DNA of 64,000 nt from Chitinophagaceae bacterium (GCA_016713085.1 JADJPV010000001.1:620001-684000), one strand, 5' to 3'; shown: positions 28,159 to 41,157, counted from the first letter of the stretch. Notes: generated by a model from the letters alone, not told the origin. Translations and numbers: made by a program.

Positions 28159-31100
28159 CTACTGCGCCAAACTGATATTCACCTGCAATCCTGCTCTTGT
28201 ATTTACAACAGGTGGTGGTGTAGCAATATAACCTACTACCCTGTTCTGTTCAAAGAACAAACGCAAACGGATCCTGTTGTTGAGTACATAATCAACCGAT
28301 GGGCTGATGGTTAATACTTTTTGTCCGCCGGTAGGAATGGTATTCCGCTGATCTAAAATATTATTGGAAGTAGCGTTATCACGGTAAGTTAAATCAAAAC
28401 GGAAACTCAGATCATTCTCCAGTGTTTTGGAATCCTTCTTCATAAATGGAATCTTAAACGGCATCTTTAATCCACGTTTGCGCCAGCCTGCACCTACTGT
28501 AATATCAATGCTGCGTACTTCACTCACCTGGAAATCAATCAAACTTAAACTGATGGTTCTGCTTCTGCCATAATCTACTTTAAAGTTGAGCTGATTGGTT
28601 AACTGCACATCAATACCAATCAATGGTGCAAAACGTTCGCTGATGGTAATGTTGGGAACAAGGAAGTAAGGCACAAAATTATTCGATACTGTATCAATGA
28701 ACGAAGGAAAGCCCAATCCCATCTGATCAGCATACAATAAAGCTGAAGTAAAATTATTCATACTCAGGCTGCTGTTGTAACCATGAGTAATAGTAAAGTT
28801 GGTAAAGATTTTTTCCAGCCCCGGTATTCTTGACAATCCACTATAGGTTAACCGCCAGTTTGGTTTTGGTATATACTTTTTAAACGGATTATCACTGACA
28901 CGTTTATTACTTTCATCAATTAATCCCACTTTTTCAGGGTCTTGATTCGTGTACGCAGCAATGAATACAGGAATCAGCACATCCTGTGAATATTTGCCAT
29001 AACCTTTATAATAATCACCATACACCTGGTTGAGTACGTATGGATTTGCTTCTCCCAAACGTTTCGACAATATTTTTCTATTCTCTTCAAACTGCAGGAA
29101 TGATTGACCCGGTGTTGTTGCAGAATATTTTCTGAACATGGTTTGATAAGAGATAAATGTTATTTCAAAACCACCATTCGCCATCGGGCTCAGGTGCCCG
29201 AACTTGCCACTACCAACTGTATCCTTAAACAGCTGTGAATGATTTTTACTGAAAGAACGGCTCAGGTTCAAATCAATGGTAAAGTCACGGATAGGTTCAA
29301 CAGTAGCTTCCAGTTTCAACTCCTGCCGATAGCTCTGAGTAAAGAGGAAATTGAAGTTGGTATCGTTTGTGATCCATCCATTCTTAGCTGCATTATCAAG
29401 CCATTCATCAGTTGGTTGCCGCCCGAATACATAACCCATACTTGGTGCACGGGTTCGCCAGTTTTGCACAACATATTTCGGACTGTCAACATAACCAGGT
29501 ATTCTTGAGTTGTACGTTTCGTTATAATTGATGTTGATGTTCTTGATTGATGTCAGTAATCTTCCGACAACTTTTGCAACAGCACTTGGTTCATACTGAA
29601 TGCCTTTATCTTTTTTCGCTTCAAGCCTGTTTAACCTGCGGAAAAGTTTGGCAATATATTTTTTGCTTTTACCAACCGTATCTTTTGGATTGAATTTTAT
29701 ATTGGGTGATGCCAAAGCAGGCTGTTTATTCGGATCAGCCTGTGTTTCCAATGACCGCAGGAATCTTGACTTCTGGTACAACCTTGAAAAATCGAGCTGA
29801 CCTGTAAATACTTTTGCCTGTGAATTTTCAATGGTATTACCGAGGTTCACTGCGAGTCTTGATGCACCAATCCAGTTATACGTTGTTGAATAATTAAATC
29901 TTGCTGTAGTCCAGTCAAGCGCAGGAATTTTTGCCAATGGCAAATTATAGGAAGCATTGGCTGATTGACGGTAGATAACATTCCTTCCGCCTTTTAAGAA
30001 ATTACGGCGGATAGAATCTTTCTTCTCTTTTGTATTCAAACGTCCGGTTGGTTCATCAACCCTCGCATTATTGGTTGCACTAAAATCAATGTTGATGGAA
30101 CGTGTTAAATCCCAGCGCATGTTATACACACGATCAAATACAAAATACTTATCATAGGTTTCAGGAATCTTAAACGGACTTGGTGCTACGCCGGGTATGG
30201 TTACCTCTCTTGCACGTGCTGCACCAAACTGCCTGTTCACATCAGCCCTGAAACTTAATAAGCTCGGACGATAATTAATGTTGAAGTCTTTAATGATATT
30301 CCACCACGGGCTGCGGTACTTGATCAGTTTTTTAAACGGCTCAAAATATTTTGGCTGAGGCGCATACGCATATCCCACTCCACCATAATGTTTTTCAATA
30401 ACATCACTTTCAATTAACGGATTCCGTTTTTCTGTTTTTGTGTAAGAATAACTTACGTCGAAGTTTGAGATATCATAAATTTTTGCCGGCTTGCCATTGG
30501 TTTTATTCTTCCGCATGTTAGTGACATTTACAGAAGTAATGGCTGCAAAATCCTGCGAAATATTTTTAACCGAATCTTTATTGTTAGAGCTTTTTATTTT
30601 GTCTTTCAGTTTCACATCCTGGTCGTATGGATCATACTCAGGGTTCATTGTTGTTTGAGAATAGCTTGCATAAAAAGGAATATCAATGCCTGCTTTCTTT
30701 GGTAACAGTTTACCTAACTGCAGACTGGCAGCTACATCAAACTGGTAGAAGTATTCACGGCTGCGTTCATTTACTCTCTGTTCAATGGTGCCAAACCCTG
30801 CTGTGCGTGCAGAACCTGAAACAGAAATAGTTCCAAGATCAGCTATCTGAATATCTAATCTTCCTGTTCCTGCCCATCCTCCTTTTTCATCAAGGCCGCT
30901 TAAACGTAATTCATTAATCCACACTTCTGCACAAACACTTTGTGTAGCATCGTTCTTATTATTTTCAACACCAACTAAAAATCCTTTTACTTCACCAAGA
31001 TTTGGATTACCCATTACACTCCATCGCACACCATTACCCCTGTCTTCAGAAAAAACAGTTGCAACCGAACCGCTGCGGCGTAATTTAAATCGTACCAGTT

Positions 31101-34100
31101 CCTGCAGATCAACATCAAACTGGTTTGCTCCCGGCCACTGAGCACTTGTTGTATCATCTACACCCGGTCTTGGATAATAACCCCACTTGGTTGCCTTCAA
31201 CGGCATACGTACTTCATAGTAGTTATTAATGAAATCAGTACCAAAACGAATCACGGCAAGAATTTCACCATCTTTTAAAATGTCAACTTTACCGCTTGAC
31301 TCTGCATGCATAAACATCCGTACACGTTTGTACTGACGCAGATCAAGATTGGTTGATTTGAATACTGCACGGCTGTCACCATCCTGCAAATCGCAAAGCT
31401 GCATACTCAGTGAAGCTTCGTTCTGCAATAAATTAATACCATTATTACTCAGCTGCGATACACGTTCAATACCCTGTGGTGTAACATAATTTACAGGAGT
31501 ACGTTTATCATTTTCTTCCAGGTTCACTGCTGTAACATTGAAGCCTGTGGTTGCAAGATTTTGTAATGGCTTGTATTGTCCTGTTGTATCAAGTGCATAC
31601 TGATACGAACGCCACATATTACGAACCAGTTCCAGTTTACCAAAGCGTACAACAAGACTGTCTTCAAATCCTGTCATGAACATACGCATGAAACGGATTG
31701 ATTTGAAATCGGGGATATTTCCCACTTTCTGTTCGTATTGTTTAATCGGTATGCGGAAGAGATACCAGGTTTCTTTTCTTGAATTACCATCAGCCAGTTT
31801 CACATCCACTTCTCTTTTATCAGCAATATAATTCTGCCCCACCTGCATTAATGGATCAGCTTTTGGTCTTAACTCAAGGTGATACTGGAAATATTCTTCC
31901 ACTTCATTCAATGTGTTATCCCTGTTGAGATCTTCATTATCAGGATATAAAGTAGAAGCCGATGTATAAGCAACATTGTTGCTTGCTACAGGACTATTGC
32001 CCTGCGGATTATTGAATTTTTTATAGCGTTGTAAGATGCCGGTATTATCGCCCTGGCCTTCCCTGAAATGCTGATAGTTATCACTGCTTGGATCATTGAA
32101 TAAAGATTGATAAGCAGCACCCGTACCAACAATGTTCCTGATATCAGTAAGGAACGGTGAATACATTCTCTGTTCTGATGTATCTGTTCTTCCATCGAAA
32201 CCAACATCCTGCTGTGAACGTTCTTCAACAATATTACTGAAGGCCTGTGCAATCTGAATTGGATTGCGTGGCACTCTTGCCCAGTTACTGCTGTCTTCTC
32301 TTGCAGGTGTTTGTATAGTGCTTAATCCGTTTTCATAAAAACGGCGGCCGTCTTTTAAAATATCTTCAGAAATATTTCCAAGGTTGAAATACATCTGTCC
32401 GCCGGTACTTGTTGAATTTAAAATGAACGGATCCTGCACCCACATTTCAATGAACTCAATATTGTTTGTTTCAAAATCAATTTGATCGATAGCACGCATA
32501 ATACCGCCCCACCTGTTCTTTGGATTTAGTAAGCGTCCGTTTGATGGATTAACACTTCCGTTCCTTGCATCAAAATTATAAGGTCCTCTTTCTGTTGGAT
32601 AGAAAGACATATCAAAAGTGATCAATTGATTTTGTCCGAGATCAGGAGTTGCCTGCGGAAATACTTCCTGTCGGCTTACAAAACGAACACGTGGATCGGA
32701 TAATTCTGTTAAGTTATTTCCCAATGGATTGTTTGGATCACGACGTTGCTGCAATACCGGTTCAATATTATACCAGGCTGTTTTTGCTCGGTTGTATCCG
32801 TATTGCAAATCATTACTCAAACCTGCTTCCGGAAATAATTCAACCCCAAAACGATCTCTTGACTGGTAAGGAGTTGAAGCCAGTGTCCATGCAATGAACG
32901 GAAAACGAAGATCAATACCATTACGTGTTCCTTCAAAATCATCAATGTATACTAAACCTCCGCCATTCTTTTCCGGACGGATTTGCTTGGCAGTGCTGGG
33001 AATAATTTTTGCTCCTTCACCATAAAAATTAATGTTAGACGCCTGTCGTGTTGAGTAAAAAGGTAATGCATCCACCCATTTGGTTAATCGTTTCCAGTCG
33101 CTGTTATAATTCACATCAGCACCAATCATGGTATTTCGGATCGGATCATCACCATAATTCATTTTAGTAAAAAAGGGGCGTTCGCCCAAACGCATCACTG
33201 CTCCGCCAATCGTTAATTGTTTTGTCTGACGTTCAATGGCACGATATTCCAAACGCAGGGCCATGAAGTTGCGGTTCTGCATTCCGAATGTGGCATTGTT
33301 TTCAAACCCAACATTAATGGGCACGCCGGAATTGATAATTGCCTGGTTGATAATTTTTACTGTTCCTAAATTATAATCAACTGTGTAATCAACATTCTCT
33401 CTTAATATTTGTCCGCCTGCTGTTACTGAAACAGAACCCTGCGGCACATTGAATGCACCCTAACGGAATATCGCCACCACCACCTGCACTGCGTGATGCA
33501 CCTTTAAATACAAAACGGTTTAACTGGGGTGATTGCTGTGCCAGCCATTTAATTGAATCGTATAATGGATAGAATAAATATTTCTGACGGAGAGCAATTG
33601 AATCAGCACCACGAAAAATATAATTCAAATCTTTACCAAATGGTTCAAGTAAAGGAAAAATCACACGGCTCATTTGTGAATTGACTGTATAACCTTCTAC
33701 AAAATCAAACACACCATCGGGCTGCGGATCGTTCTGATTATTTAAACGGTCAAGATTTACCAGTTCAATAATTGGTCTTCCTTTTTCTTCCCCTTCAGGA
33801 ATATATCTTTTTTCACCACCACCCGGTTCCTGGTAAAGAATGTTGAGTTTAAAATCTTTGCGTTCCAACTGACCAAAGCCAACTGAATAAACGTTCTTCA
33901 TCATCAGATCCCAAATGGGCAGCAAAGGACGTTGCGATGTTGCTTTCAGCATTTTCAAGAACAGTACTTTCTGTGTACCACTGTTGTTTACTGCTGTATC
34001 AGGTGTTACATCATTGGAGAATTCACCTACTGTAAAAATTTTACCATTAACACTGTACTGAAATGCCACACCCAATACTTCATCGGGTTGTAACACTGTA

Positions 34101-35449
34101 TTCAATGAAATAAAACCAATCTGCGGATTGAAATAATATTCTTCGGGTTTTAATTTGCGTGCAAATGTGCGTTCAAAATCCTGCACTGCTGTTAAACCAA
34201 AACTGGTGAGGCGGTTAGTTACTAATGATGCATCTCTTGTTGCCGGGTCATTAATGATCCGCTGATATAAATCATTGGCACTGTTCTGCGGCAGATCAGA
34301 ACCGGTTAAAGGATTTACATTGGGATTATTTGGCTGATATTCACCCAAATCCATCAAGGCAACAATATTTCTGTTTTCTGTAGTTGATCCCGTTCTGTTG
34401 GTAACCCATACTTCCATGCGGAGAATTTGTACGGGTGTAATAACAGAAGGAATATTCTTCATGTTCTTGTTATAGTTATTCTTAAAGTACTGGGCTAACA
34501 GGAAGTGACGGTTTTCTTCATACTCATCTGCCTTTACAACAAACTGCTGCAAGCCTGATCCGCCAGCCATCTGCACCTGCTGCTTATTGGAATTTTGATT
34601 GGCTAATACAGTAGTGATATATAATTTGCCAAACTGTAATTCTGTTTTCAAACCAAACAATGCAGAAGCGCCGGGCATTAATGATCCCTTTGCAGGAAAG
34701 GAAATATTACCGGCTTCAATCCGTTTGATGATGGCATCGGTATTACCGCTGTAATCAAGCTTCAGCTGATTTTCAAACTGGAAATTCGCCAGCGTATTGT
34801 ACGTAACGGGGAAATTGAGTTTATCACCAATCTTGGCATTCAAACCAAAATTGGCATTCATATCAAAATCAAATCCTCCATTTTTTCTGGCACGTTCCGG
34901 AAGAGTTGGGTTTTTAATATTCTGTCCGAGATAACCGGCAGTTAAGGTTACATCACCCTGTGGTTTTATTTCAACTTTTGGAATACCGGTGTTACTGAAT
35001 AGGCGGTTAAAGAAACTTGGCCGCACCTGCAACTTGGGATCAAGAATTTTTCTGTTGAGGTTAAGTGTTGTATTTAATCTGCGTTGAAAATAATCCCGTT
35101 CATCCTGGCGGGTTTTGTAAGCCACCATTTCATCGAAGGTGAGATAGGTTGGTTTGCGGTACCAGCTTCGCCCTATTTTTTCATAGATATAATATCGTTT
35201 GGTTGCAGGATCATATGCAATGGAATCTGTGATATTCGATGGACGCTGCAGATCAAACGTATTGCGGTTGGGATAATTAAACGCATCTCCCCTGCGGTCG
35301 GTAAGCGGAAAACGCAAACTGGTATCAATTGACGGAACAGTATCTTTTGAAGATGGATTCAATGCAGGTACACCTCCGTAGCTCAACATGGATATGCATG
35401 TAAGCACAAGTGTTAACAGGGCGGTACTACCATGTATGGTACGTTGCAT
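28159..35449 (-). CDS. sprA: SprA, type IX secretion / gliding motility outer-membrane protein, frameshifted
   Basis: SprA is the giant beta-barrel translocon of the type IX secretion system. A signal peptide (start ATG 35449, LLTLVLTCISMLSYGG) is followed by the N-terminal repeat region (DVTLTAGYLGQNIKNP, GDKLNFPVTYNT) and long barrel segments. The frame breaks at 33458-33460, where one extra G (TTAGGGTGC for the expected TTAGGTGC) separates IPLG from AFNVPQGSVSV; removing it gives about 2,429 residues, the typical SprA size. Directly downstream of ruvA, as in other Bacteroidota. The sorting-domain proteins of this window are likely cargo. Confidence 0.95.
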
Positions 35450-35488
35450 CAGCGTCAATTCTCTAAGCGAGTGGCTTTTGTTACAGGT

Positions 35489-36073
35489 TTACAAACATTT
35501 CAATGCAGCTTTAATCAGCTCCTGCACCTGGTCAAACGCCGTATTCGTTTGACGGGCTTTTTTAATAGCCGATTCGGCCGCATTCCTTGCAATACCTAAA
35601 GCAGTCATAGCAGTTAACGCATCCTGCTCTAAAGTATTGTGAGTCAGTGTAGAAATATTCCCATCTGCTGTAGTTTTCGAAATTTTATCACGCAGCTCCA
35701 GCACAATTCGTTGGGCGGTCTTTTTTCCTTTTCCTTTCACACTTTCCAGCAGGCCTTCATTGCCCGACAAAATTGCCCTCACAACTTCTTCTGACTGAAG
35801 AGAAGAAAGCATCATTCTGGCAGTTGAAGCTCCTACTCCGCTAACGCTGAGCAGTTGCAGAAAAACTTCTTTTTCAACCTTTTCGAAGAATCCGTACAGA
35901 ATATGGGCATCCTCCCTCACCAGTAAATGAGTAAACAATGTTCCTTCCTGCAAATGCTGAATTTTCCCGTAAGTATTGAGACTAACCTGCACTTCATAGC
36001 CAACGCCGTGAACGTCAACATGAACTACTGTTGGAGTTTTGAGTGTAAAGGTTCCTTTGAGATACGCAAACAT
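35489..36073 (-). CDS. ruvA: Holliday junction branch migration protein RuvA
   Basis: Binds the four-way junction and loads RuvB. Three-domain layout in 194 residues: OB fold (MFAYLKGTFTLKTPTVVHVD, FTHLLVREDAHILYGF), two helix-hairpin-helix motifs (VSGVGASTARMML and VKGKGKKTAQRIVLEL), and a C-terminal UBA-like domain (DALTAMTALGIARNAAESA) joined by a flexible linker. It lies 39 bp upstream of sprA in the same direction. Confidence 0.96.
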   Translation of the reverse strand: MFAYLKGTFTLKTPTVVHVDVHGVGYEVQVSLNTYGKIQHLQEGTLFTHLLVREDAHILYGFFEKVEKEVFLQLLSVSGVGASTARMMLSSLQSEEVVRAILSGNEGLLESVKGKGKKTAQRIVLELRDKISKTTADGNISTLTHNTLEQDALTAMTALGIARNAAESAIKKARQTNTAFDQVQELIKAALKCL

Positions 36074-36263
36074 GTGGCGAAAATAGACTTTTTTTCAGCA
36101 GACGAAACAGGTGGCTGACAGGTAGTTCCGGGTCTTTAGCCCAAAGAGTTTCTCATTTTGAAAATATCAACTGTAATTATCTAACTTCAATGACTAACAA
36201 CTGCTTTTCCTGCTTTTCTTATCTTCGTGCGCAATTTTAAAAAGCTCGATCAAAAATAAATAC

Positions 36264-37264
36264 ATGAGTCATAAAATAACCGCTGCTATTACGGCTGTTG
36301 CCGGATGGGTACCTGAAGACAAACTTACCAATTTCGACCTGGAGAAAATGGTTGACACCAACGATGAGTGGATCCGCACCAGGACCGGTATTTCTGAAAG
36401 AAGAATATTAAAAGGTGAAGGACTTGCCACATCAGATATGGTTGCTCCGGCAGTTCTTGATCTCTGCAAAAAGCGTGGAATTGATCCCACCGAAATAGAC
36501 TGCTTAATTGTGGGAACAGTTACACCAGATATGGTGTTCCCTTCAACTGCAAATATTGTGTGCGATAAAATTGGTGCAACCAACGCATGGGGATTTGATT
36601 TAAGTGCTGCCTGCAGTGGTTTTCTTTTTTCTTTAAGTACCGGCGCTTCTTTTATTGAGAGTGGCCGTTACAAAAAGTTGTTGTAGTTGGTGCCGATAAA
36701 ATGAGTGCCATTATAGATTATACTGATCGTAATACATGTGTTATTTTTGGAGATGGCGCAGCTGCCGTTTTACTTGAGCCCAACGAAGAAGGATATGGTG
36801 TACTCGACAGCATTTTACGTACCGATGGTGCGGGCAGAAATTTCTTACACATGAAAGCAGGTGGAAGTTTAAAACCTGCAAGTATGGAAACCGTTGCCAA
36901 CCGTGAGCATTTTGCTTACCAGGAAGGACAGCAGGTATTCAAGTTTGCAGTAAAAGGAATGGCTGATGTTAGTGCAGAATTATTAGAACGAAACAATTTA
37001 ACAGGTGATGATATTGCCTGGCTGGTTCCGCATCAGGCGAATCTCCGCATTATTGATGCAACGGCCAACCGTATGGGTTTACCCAAAGAAAAAGTGATGA
37101 TCAATATTGAAAAATACGGAAACACCACTGCTGCAACTATTCCTCTCTGCTTGTGGGAATGGGAAAGTCAATTAAACAAAGGTGACAATATTGTGCTTGC
37201 TGCATTCGGCGGCGGATTTACATGGGGAGCTACCTGGATTAAATGGGCGTATGATGCAAAATAA
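36264..37264 (+). CDS. fabH: 3-oxoacyl-ACP synthase III (FabH), frameshifted
   Basis: Starts fatty-acid synthesis by condensing acyl-CoA with malonyl-ACP. Catalytic Cys in FDLSAACSGFLFSL (about residue 113), His in WLVPHQANLRII and Asn in EKYGNTTAATIPL; N-terminal TNDEWIRTRTGISERR is diagnostic. The frame breaks near 36672, where TACAAAAAGTTG lacks one A of the expected Y-K-K-V-V-V-V-G-A-D-K; repaired length is 333 residues. A terminator follows at 37296. Confidence 0.95.
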
Positions 37265-37295
37265 TTTATTCTTTCAAAGAAGATAAAGTTTATTG

Positions 37296-37323
37296 AAGCG
37301 GTTGTGAATGCAACCGCTTTTTT
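37296..37323 (+). terminator. Rho-independent terminator after fabH
   Basis: AAGCGGTTG (37296-37304) pairs with CAACCGCTT (37311-37319), 6-base loop, T-run to 37323. Confidence 0.88.
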
Positions 37324-37340
37324 ATTTCATCTAAATAAAA

Positions 37341-39326
37341 TTAGAATTCCAGTTTCCATACCTGCCTTTGATAAACATCTCCAGTAACAGTTGTTCCGGC
37401 AACGTAAATATTTCCATTAACAGAAATAATAACCGGAGTTGCTATAGATTGATCCAAAACTCCGATTGACCAGACATTTGTAAGTGGATCATAGATGTCG
37501 AACTTGTTTTTTGTTTTGCCATTCGATACAAAAAAAAAGACTTTGCCATTCAACAAACCGGAACTAAATGAGGAAAATGAATTCGGTTGAAACAAACAGG
37601 AAAAAGATGTGTTTGACGAAATTGGGTCATACATTTCAACTTCATTTGATGCATTTCCTGAAACTACTCCACCAGCCCAAATCATACTTCTTGCGAGCAA
37701 TCCAGACATACCATACTTAGGTTTACTTAGTTGAGAAATGGACCAAGAATCGGTTGCAGGATCATAAATATCAATTCGTGAAGTCGGAGTTAATGTTGAT
37801 TTATTTGTAACACCCCCGGCAAAATATAATATACCCTTTACATTGTTTGCTGTAATTAGATAGCGTGGTTGCCCGAAGTTAGTTGTTGTCCATCTTTTGC
37901 TTCCGGCATCATATATATCAGCAAAACTACCCCCAACTATTACCAGCTTATTACCGGAAGCTAACGAAGACAATAGACCATCTGCATGAGGCATTTCCAT
38001 TGTTGACCATGAGTTTGCTGTTGCATCGTAAATATCAATTCGTGATGTTAAACCAACACTACCCGAAGGAAGAATACCAGTGCCCCCCGCAAAAAAAACT
38101 TTATTCCCCATTGTAGCAACTGTCATCCCTGATCTTGCCTGACTCAAGCTTGCAGTACTCCAAGAGTTTGTTGTTACATCATAAATATCAACAGTAGCTG
38201 AAAAGTTTGGCCCCGGCCCGGTTGGAACAGGAATTCCACCGGCAAAAAGAATTTTATTTCCAACTGCAGCAACTACGCTTACTTTTCTTGGATCATTCAA
38301 CGTTCCTGTTGGTATAAGTCGTGCATTTACCAATGGTCTGTTACTGTACACCGTATTCACAACAATTGTATCATCATCAGACGCACCTTCATTATCGGTA
38401 ACCCGTAATCTAAATCCATACGAACCCGGCACAAGCCCGGTAACTGTTGTAACAGCTGAAGCTGGATTAGTTATAAAAGCTGAAGAACTCTCTGCAAATG
38501 CTAACGACCATTGATAAGAAACAATCGTTCCATCCTGATCTCTTGACAGATTACCATCTAATGTAATTGAAGAAGGATCCATACTGCAGGTCTGCAGATT
38601 ATAAGTTACTGTTATATCCTTACCTGGATCTGATACAGGCGATTTATTCGGAGAAATGTTTACTGTTACCTGTATTGTATCGGTCGAAAATAATCCGGCA
38701 GCATCTGTAACGGTTAATTCAAACTGGTAAACGCCTTCTGTAAGATTCGATGCCTGTGTTTGGATTCCAACAGGGTCTGCAAAAACAGAAGAAGCCGGAC
38801 CTGCAATTTTCCTCCATGCATATCCAATTATATTACTGTCGGGATCTGTTGATCCACTACCATCAAGTAACACATTGTTTGCAGGCAATGTAATCACCTG
38901 ATCTGAACCGGTCTTTGCAACCGGAGGCCGGTTCAATTCAGCAGCAGTATTTATAAAAACATTTATGGTATCTCTTGCAGACAGACCTTCATTATCTGTC
39001 ACCTTCAATTCAAAACTATATTTTCCTGACTTCAGGTTTTTTATAAGTGTTACAGCAGCAACTGAATCTTTTATTATAAAAGACGGCGGACCTGCAATTT
39101 TCGTCCATAGATATTCTGCTATTCTTCCGTCGGGATCAGAGGAGGAACTTCCTTCTAATAAAACACTATCCACAGGTAAAGCGATTGCTTTGTCGGGACC
39201 TGTTTTAGCTATTGGCGGCTTATTCCCCTCCCTGCAGTTTTCGCAGGAGTATTCCTGCTTGCACGAAAACAGCGCAACTAAAGTCAAAACAATAAAAATG
39301 GTTGTGAAAACTATCCGCCCCTTCAT
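37341..39326 (-). CDS. PKD- and kelch-repeat lipoprotein
   Basis: 661 residues. The N-terminus ends in LVALFSCKQE, a lipobox with Cys about position 22, followed by a Cys-rich EYSCENCREG. Three PKD domains follow (residues about 38-128, 133-225, 230-325; each with DGSxSxDPD and LxVTDxxGLxxxDT), then about six kelch repeats (residues about 340-660; FAGG, IDIYDxxTxSWS) that should form one beta-propeller. Likely an outer-membrane lipoprotein exposed outside and binding carbohydrate or protein. No catalytic residues recognised. A partial PKD copy is at 2974. Confidence 0.88.
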   Translation of the reverse strand: MKGRIVFTTIFIVLTLVALFSCKQEYSCENCREGNKPPIAKTGPDKAIALPVDSVLLEGSSSSDPDGRIAEYLWTKIAGPPSFIIKDSVAAVTLIKNLKSGKYSFELKVTDNEGLSARDTINVFINTAAELNRPPVAKTGSDQVITLPANNVLLDGSGSTDPDSNIIGYAWRKIAGPASSVFADPVGIQTQASNLTEGVYQFELTVTDAAGLFSTDTIQVTVNISPNKSPVSDPGKDITVTYNLQTCSMDPSSITLDGNLSRDQDGTIVSYQWSLAFAESSSAFITNPASAVTTVTGLVPGSYGFRLRVTDNEGASDDDTIVVNTVYSNRPLVNARLIPTGTLNDPRKVSVVAAVGNKILFAGGIPVPTGPGPNFSATVDIYDVTTNSWSTASLSQARSGMTVATMGNKVFFAGGTGILPSGSVGLTSRIDIYDATANSWSTMEMPHADGLLSSLASGNKLVIVGGSFADIYDAGSKRWTTTNFGQPRYLITANNVKGILYFAGGVTNKSTLTPTSRIDIYDPATDSWSISQLSKPKYGMSGLLARSMIWAGGVVSGNASNEVEMYDPISSNTSFSCLFQPNSFSSFSSGLLNGKVFFFVSNGKTKNKFDIYDPLTNVWSIGVLDQSIATPVIISVNGNIYVAGTTVTGDVYQRQVWKLEF

Positions 39327-39395
39327 TGCCTAAACATACAATATTATGAAGACGGAAACAAGTGTACTATAAACGACCGCATTACTGTTATCATG

Positions 39396-39890
39396 TTACT
39401 TAAGACTTCGCATATAATGTATAAAATCGGTTTGAGGTATTTCAGTAACTCCCAACTCCCGCATCATTGTTACCAGTTGCCCACGGTGATAAGTTCCATG
39501 ATTAAATAAATGCTGAACTACCTGCCATATTGCCGAACGAAAAGGCTGGCCTTTGATATTCTTATAGTCAAACTCCCGTTTCAACTCTTCTTCTGTACAT
39601 TGCTCAGCCCATTGTTTCCAATCGGTTGACTGCTGCAACAATCCATTGATCGCTTCTTTCATGGTTGGATTAAACTGCCTGCTGGGGATCATGATCAGGG
39701 TATGTCCTTCCATTCGCTGCCACCACGCACTCTCTGCATACCACATATGCAGAAAAGTTGCATATAAGTTGGGGAAGCTGCTTTTTACAATCTGCTGATG
39801 CAGCTGTTCATCCATTTCAAGAATAGCTTCAGTGATAGCTTTGTTGGCCCACAAATTATAAGCAGCGTAATGCGATAACAATTCTTTCAT
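39396..39890 (-). CDS. DinB-family protein
   Basis: 164-residue four-helix bundle of the DinB/YfiT superfamily. Metal-binding His positions are visible in YATFLHMWYAESAWW (about residue 48) and in HLFNHGTYHRGQLVTMM (about residues 127-137). Members are metal-dependent, often thiol-transferase-like or damage-induced proteins; the exact activity is not known. Single gene, divergent from the trans-sulfuration gene. Confidence 0.88.
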   Translation of the reverse strand: MKELLSHYAAYNLWANKAITEAILEMDEQLHQQIVKSSFPNLYATFLHMWYAESAWWQRMEGHTLIMIPSRQFNPTMKEAINGLLQQSTDWKQWAEQCTEEELKREFDYKNIKGQPFRSAIWQVVQHLFNHGTYHRGQLVTMMRELGVTEIPQTDFIHYMRSLK

Positions 39891-40029
39891 GCAAAATCAT
39901 TTGCTGAAAATTACAGAAAATTGGTTTTCATTAATAACTATTTTCTGAATGGCAGCAGGAAATGACAGGCAGGAACAGGAGCAACTTTAAGAATGCTTAC
40001 ATTTATCTTTCCAAGACCAAACTTCAACT

Positions 40030-41157
40030 ATGGAATTTTCAACCAGAATTATTCACGAAGACAATGTAAAAGATAAAAGTGGCGCAGTAATGTCACCGAT
40101 AGTATTATCCACCACTTTTGAAAGAGGAGATGATGGCATCAGTTATCCCGGTGGATATTTTTATTCCCGCTATGATAATCCCAACCGGAATTCACTGGAG
40201 CATAAACTGGCCAAAATGGAAGCGGGAACTTCCTGCGTAAGTTTTTCATCAGGTCTTGCAGCAGCAACAGCAGTGTTTCAAAGTTTAAAAAGCGGCGATC
40301 ATATTATTATCCCTGATGATACTTATTTTTCTATCCGCACAATCCTTGATACTTTGTTCGGCAATTTTGGGTTGACTTATACTCCTGTTGATATGGATGA
40401 TCTTGCCGCTTTGAAAGCGGCTATTCAATCAAACACCAAACTTATCTGGATGGAGTCACCTTCCAACCCATTAATTAAAGTCACCGATATTGCAGCCGTT
40501 GTTGCAATAGCAAAAGCACACAACTGTTTTACCGTTGCTGATAACACATGGGCCACTCCTTTTTATACAAAACCAATTGAACTGGGAGTTGATATTGTTC
40601 TTCATTCTACCACAAAATATTTTGGCGGCCACAGCGATCTGTTAGGTGGAGCGTTAATTGTTAAAGAAGACAATGAACGTTTTGAATTTGTAAAAGCTTA
40701 CCAGAGATTGGGCGGTGCTGTTCCATCACCTTATGATTGCTGGTTACTATGCAGAAGCCTTACAACTTTTGCTGCGAGAATGCCAATTCATTCAGACAAT
40801 GCAATGAAACTGGCGCTATATCTGGAAAGCAATCCAAAGATAGAAAGAGTGTTATACCCGGGATTGCCATCACACCCGCAACATGAAATTGCAGCAAGAC
40901 AAATGAAAGGCGGTTTTGGAGGCATGTTATCCATTCTTGTAAAAGGTGAAAGAGATTCAGCATTGAAATTGGCTAATTCTCTAAAGTTATTTACTCATGC
41001 CACCAGTTTAGGTGGTGTTGAAAGTTTGATCGAACACCGCAAATCAATTGAAGGTGCATGATCAGCCACACCGGATAACCTATTGAGAATTTCTGTTGGC
41101 ATTGAAGATGTAAAAGATTTGGTTGAAGATTTTCAACAGACTTTAGCTGCTATCTGA
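40030..41157 (+). CDS. Trans-sulfuration PLP enzyme (cystathionine gamma-synthase/lyase family), in-frame TGA
   Basis: PLP-dependent Cys/Met metabolism enzyme. YSRYDNPNRNSLEHKLA, FSSGLAAATAVF, ADNTWATPFY, the PLP Lys in HSTTKYFGGHSDLLGG (about residue 198) and the C-terminal SLGGVESLIEHRKSIEGA. Translation would stop at TGA 41059-41061, but the same frame continues SATPDNLLRISVGIEDVKDL to the true stop at 41157. Homologues have Trp at that place (EGA-W), so TGG to TGA explains it. Full length 375 residues. Synthase versus lyase cannot be told from sequence alone. Confidence 0.92.

Noticed and set aside
30627..32897. Plus-strand frames of 67-82 codons inside sprA
   Set aside because: They lie antisense to a conserved gene and show no family features.
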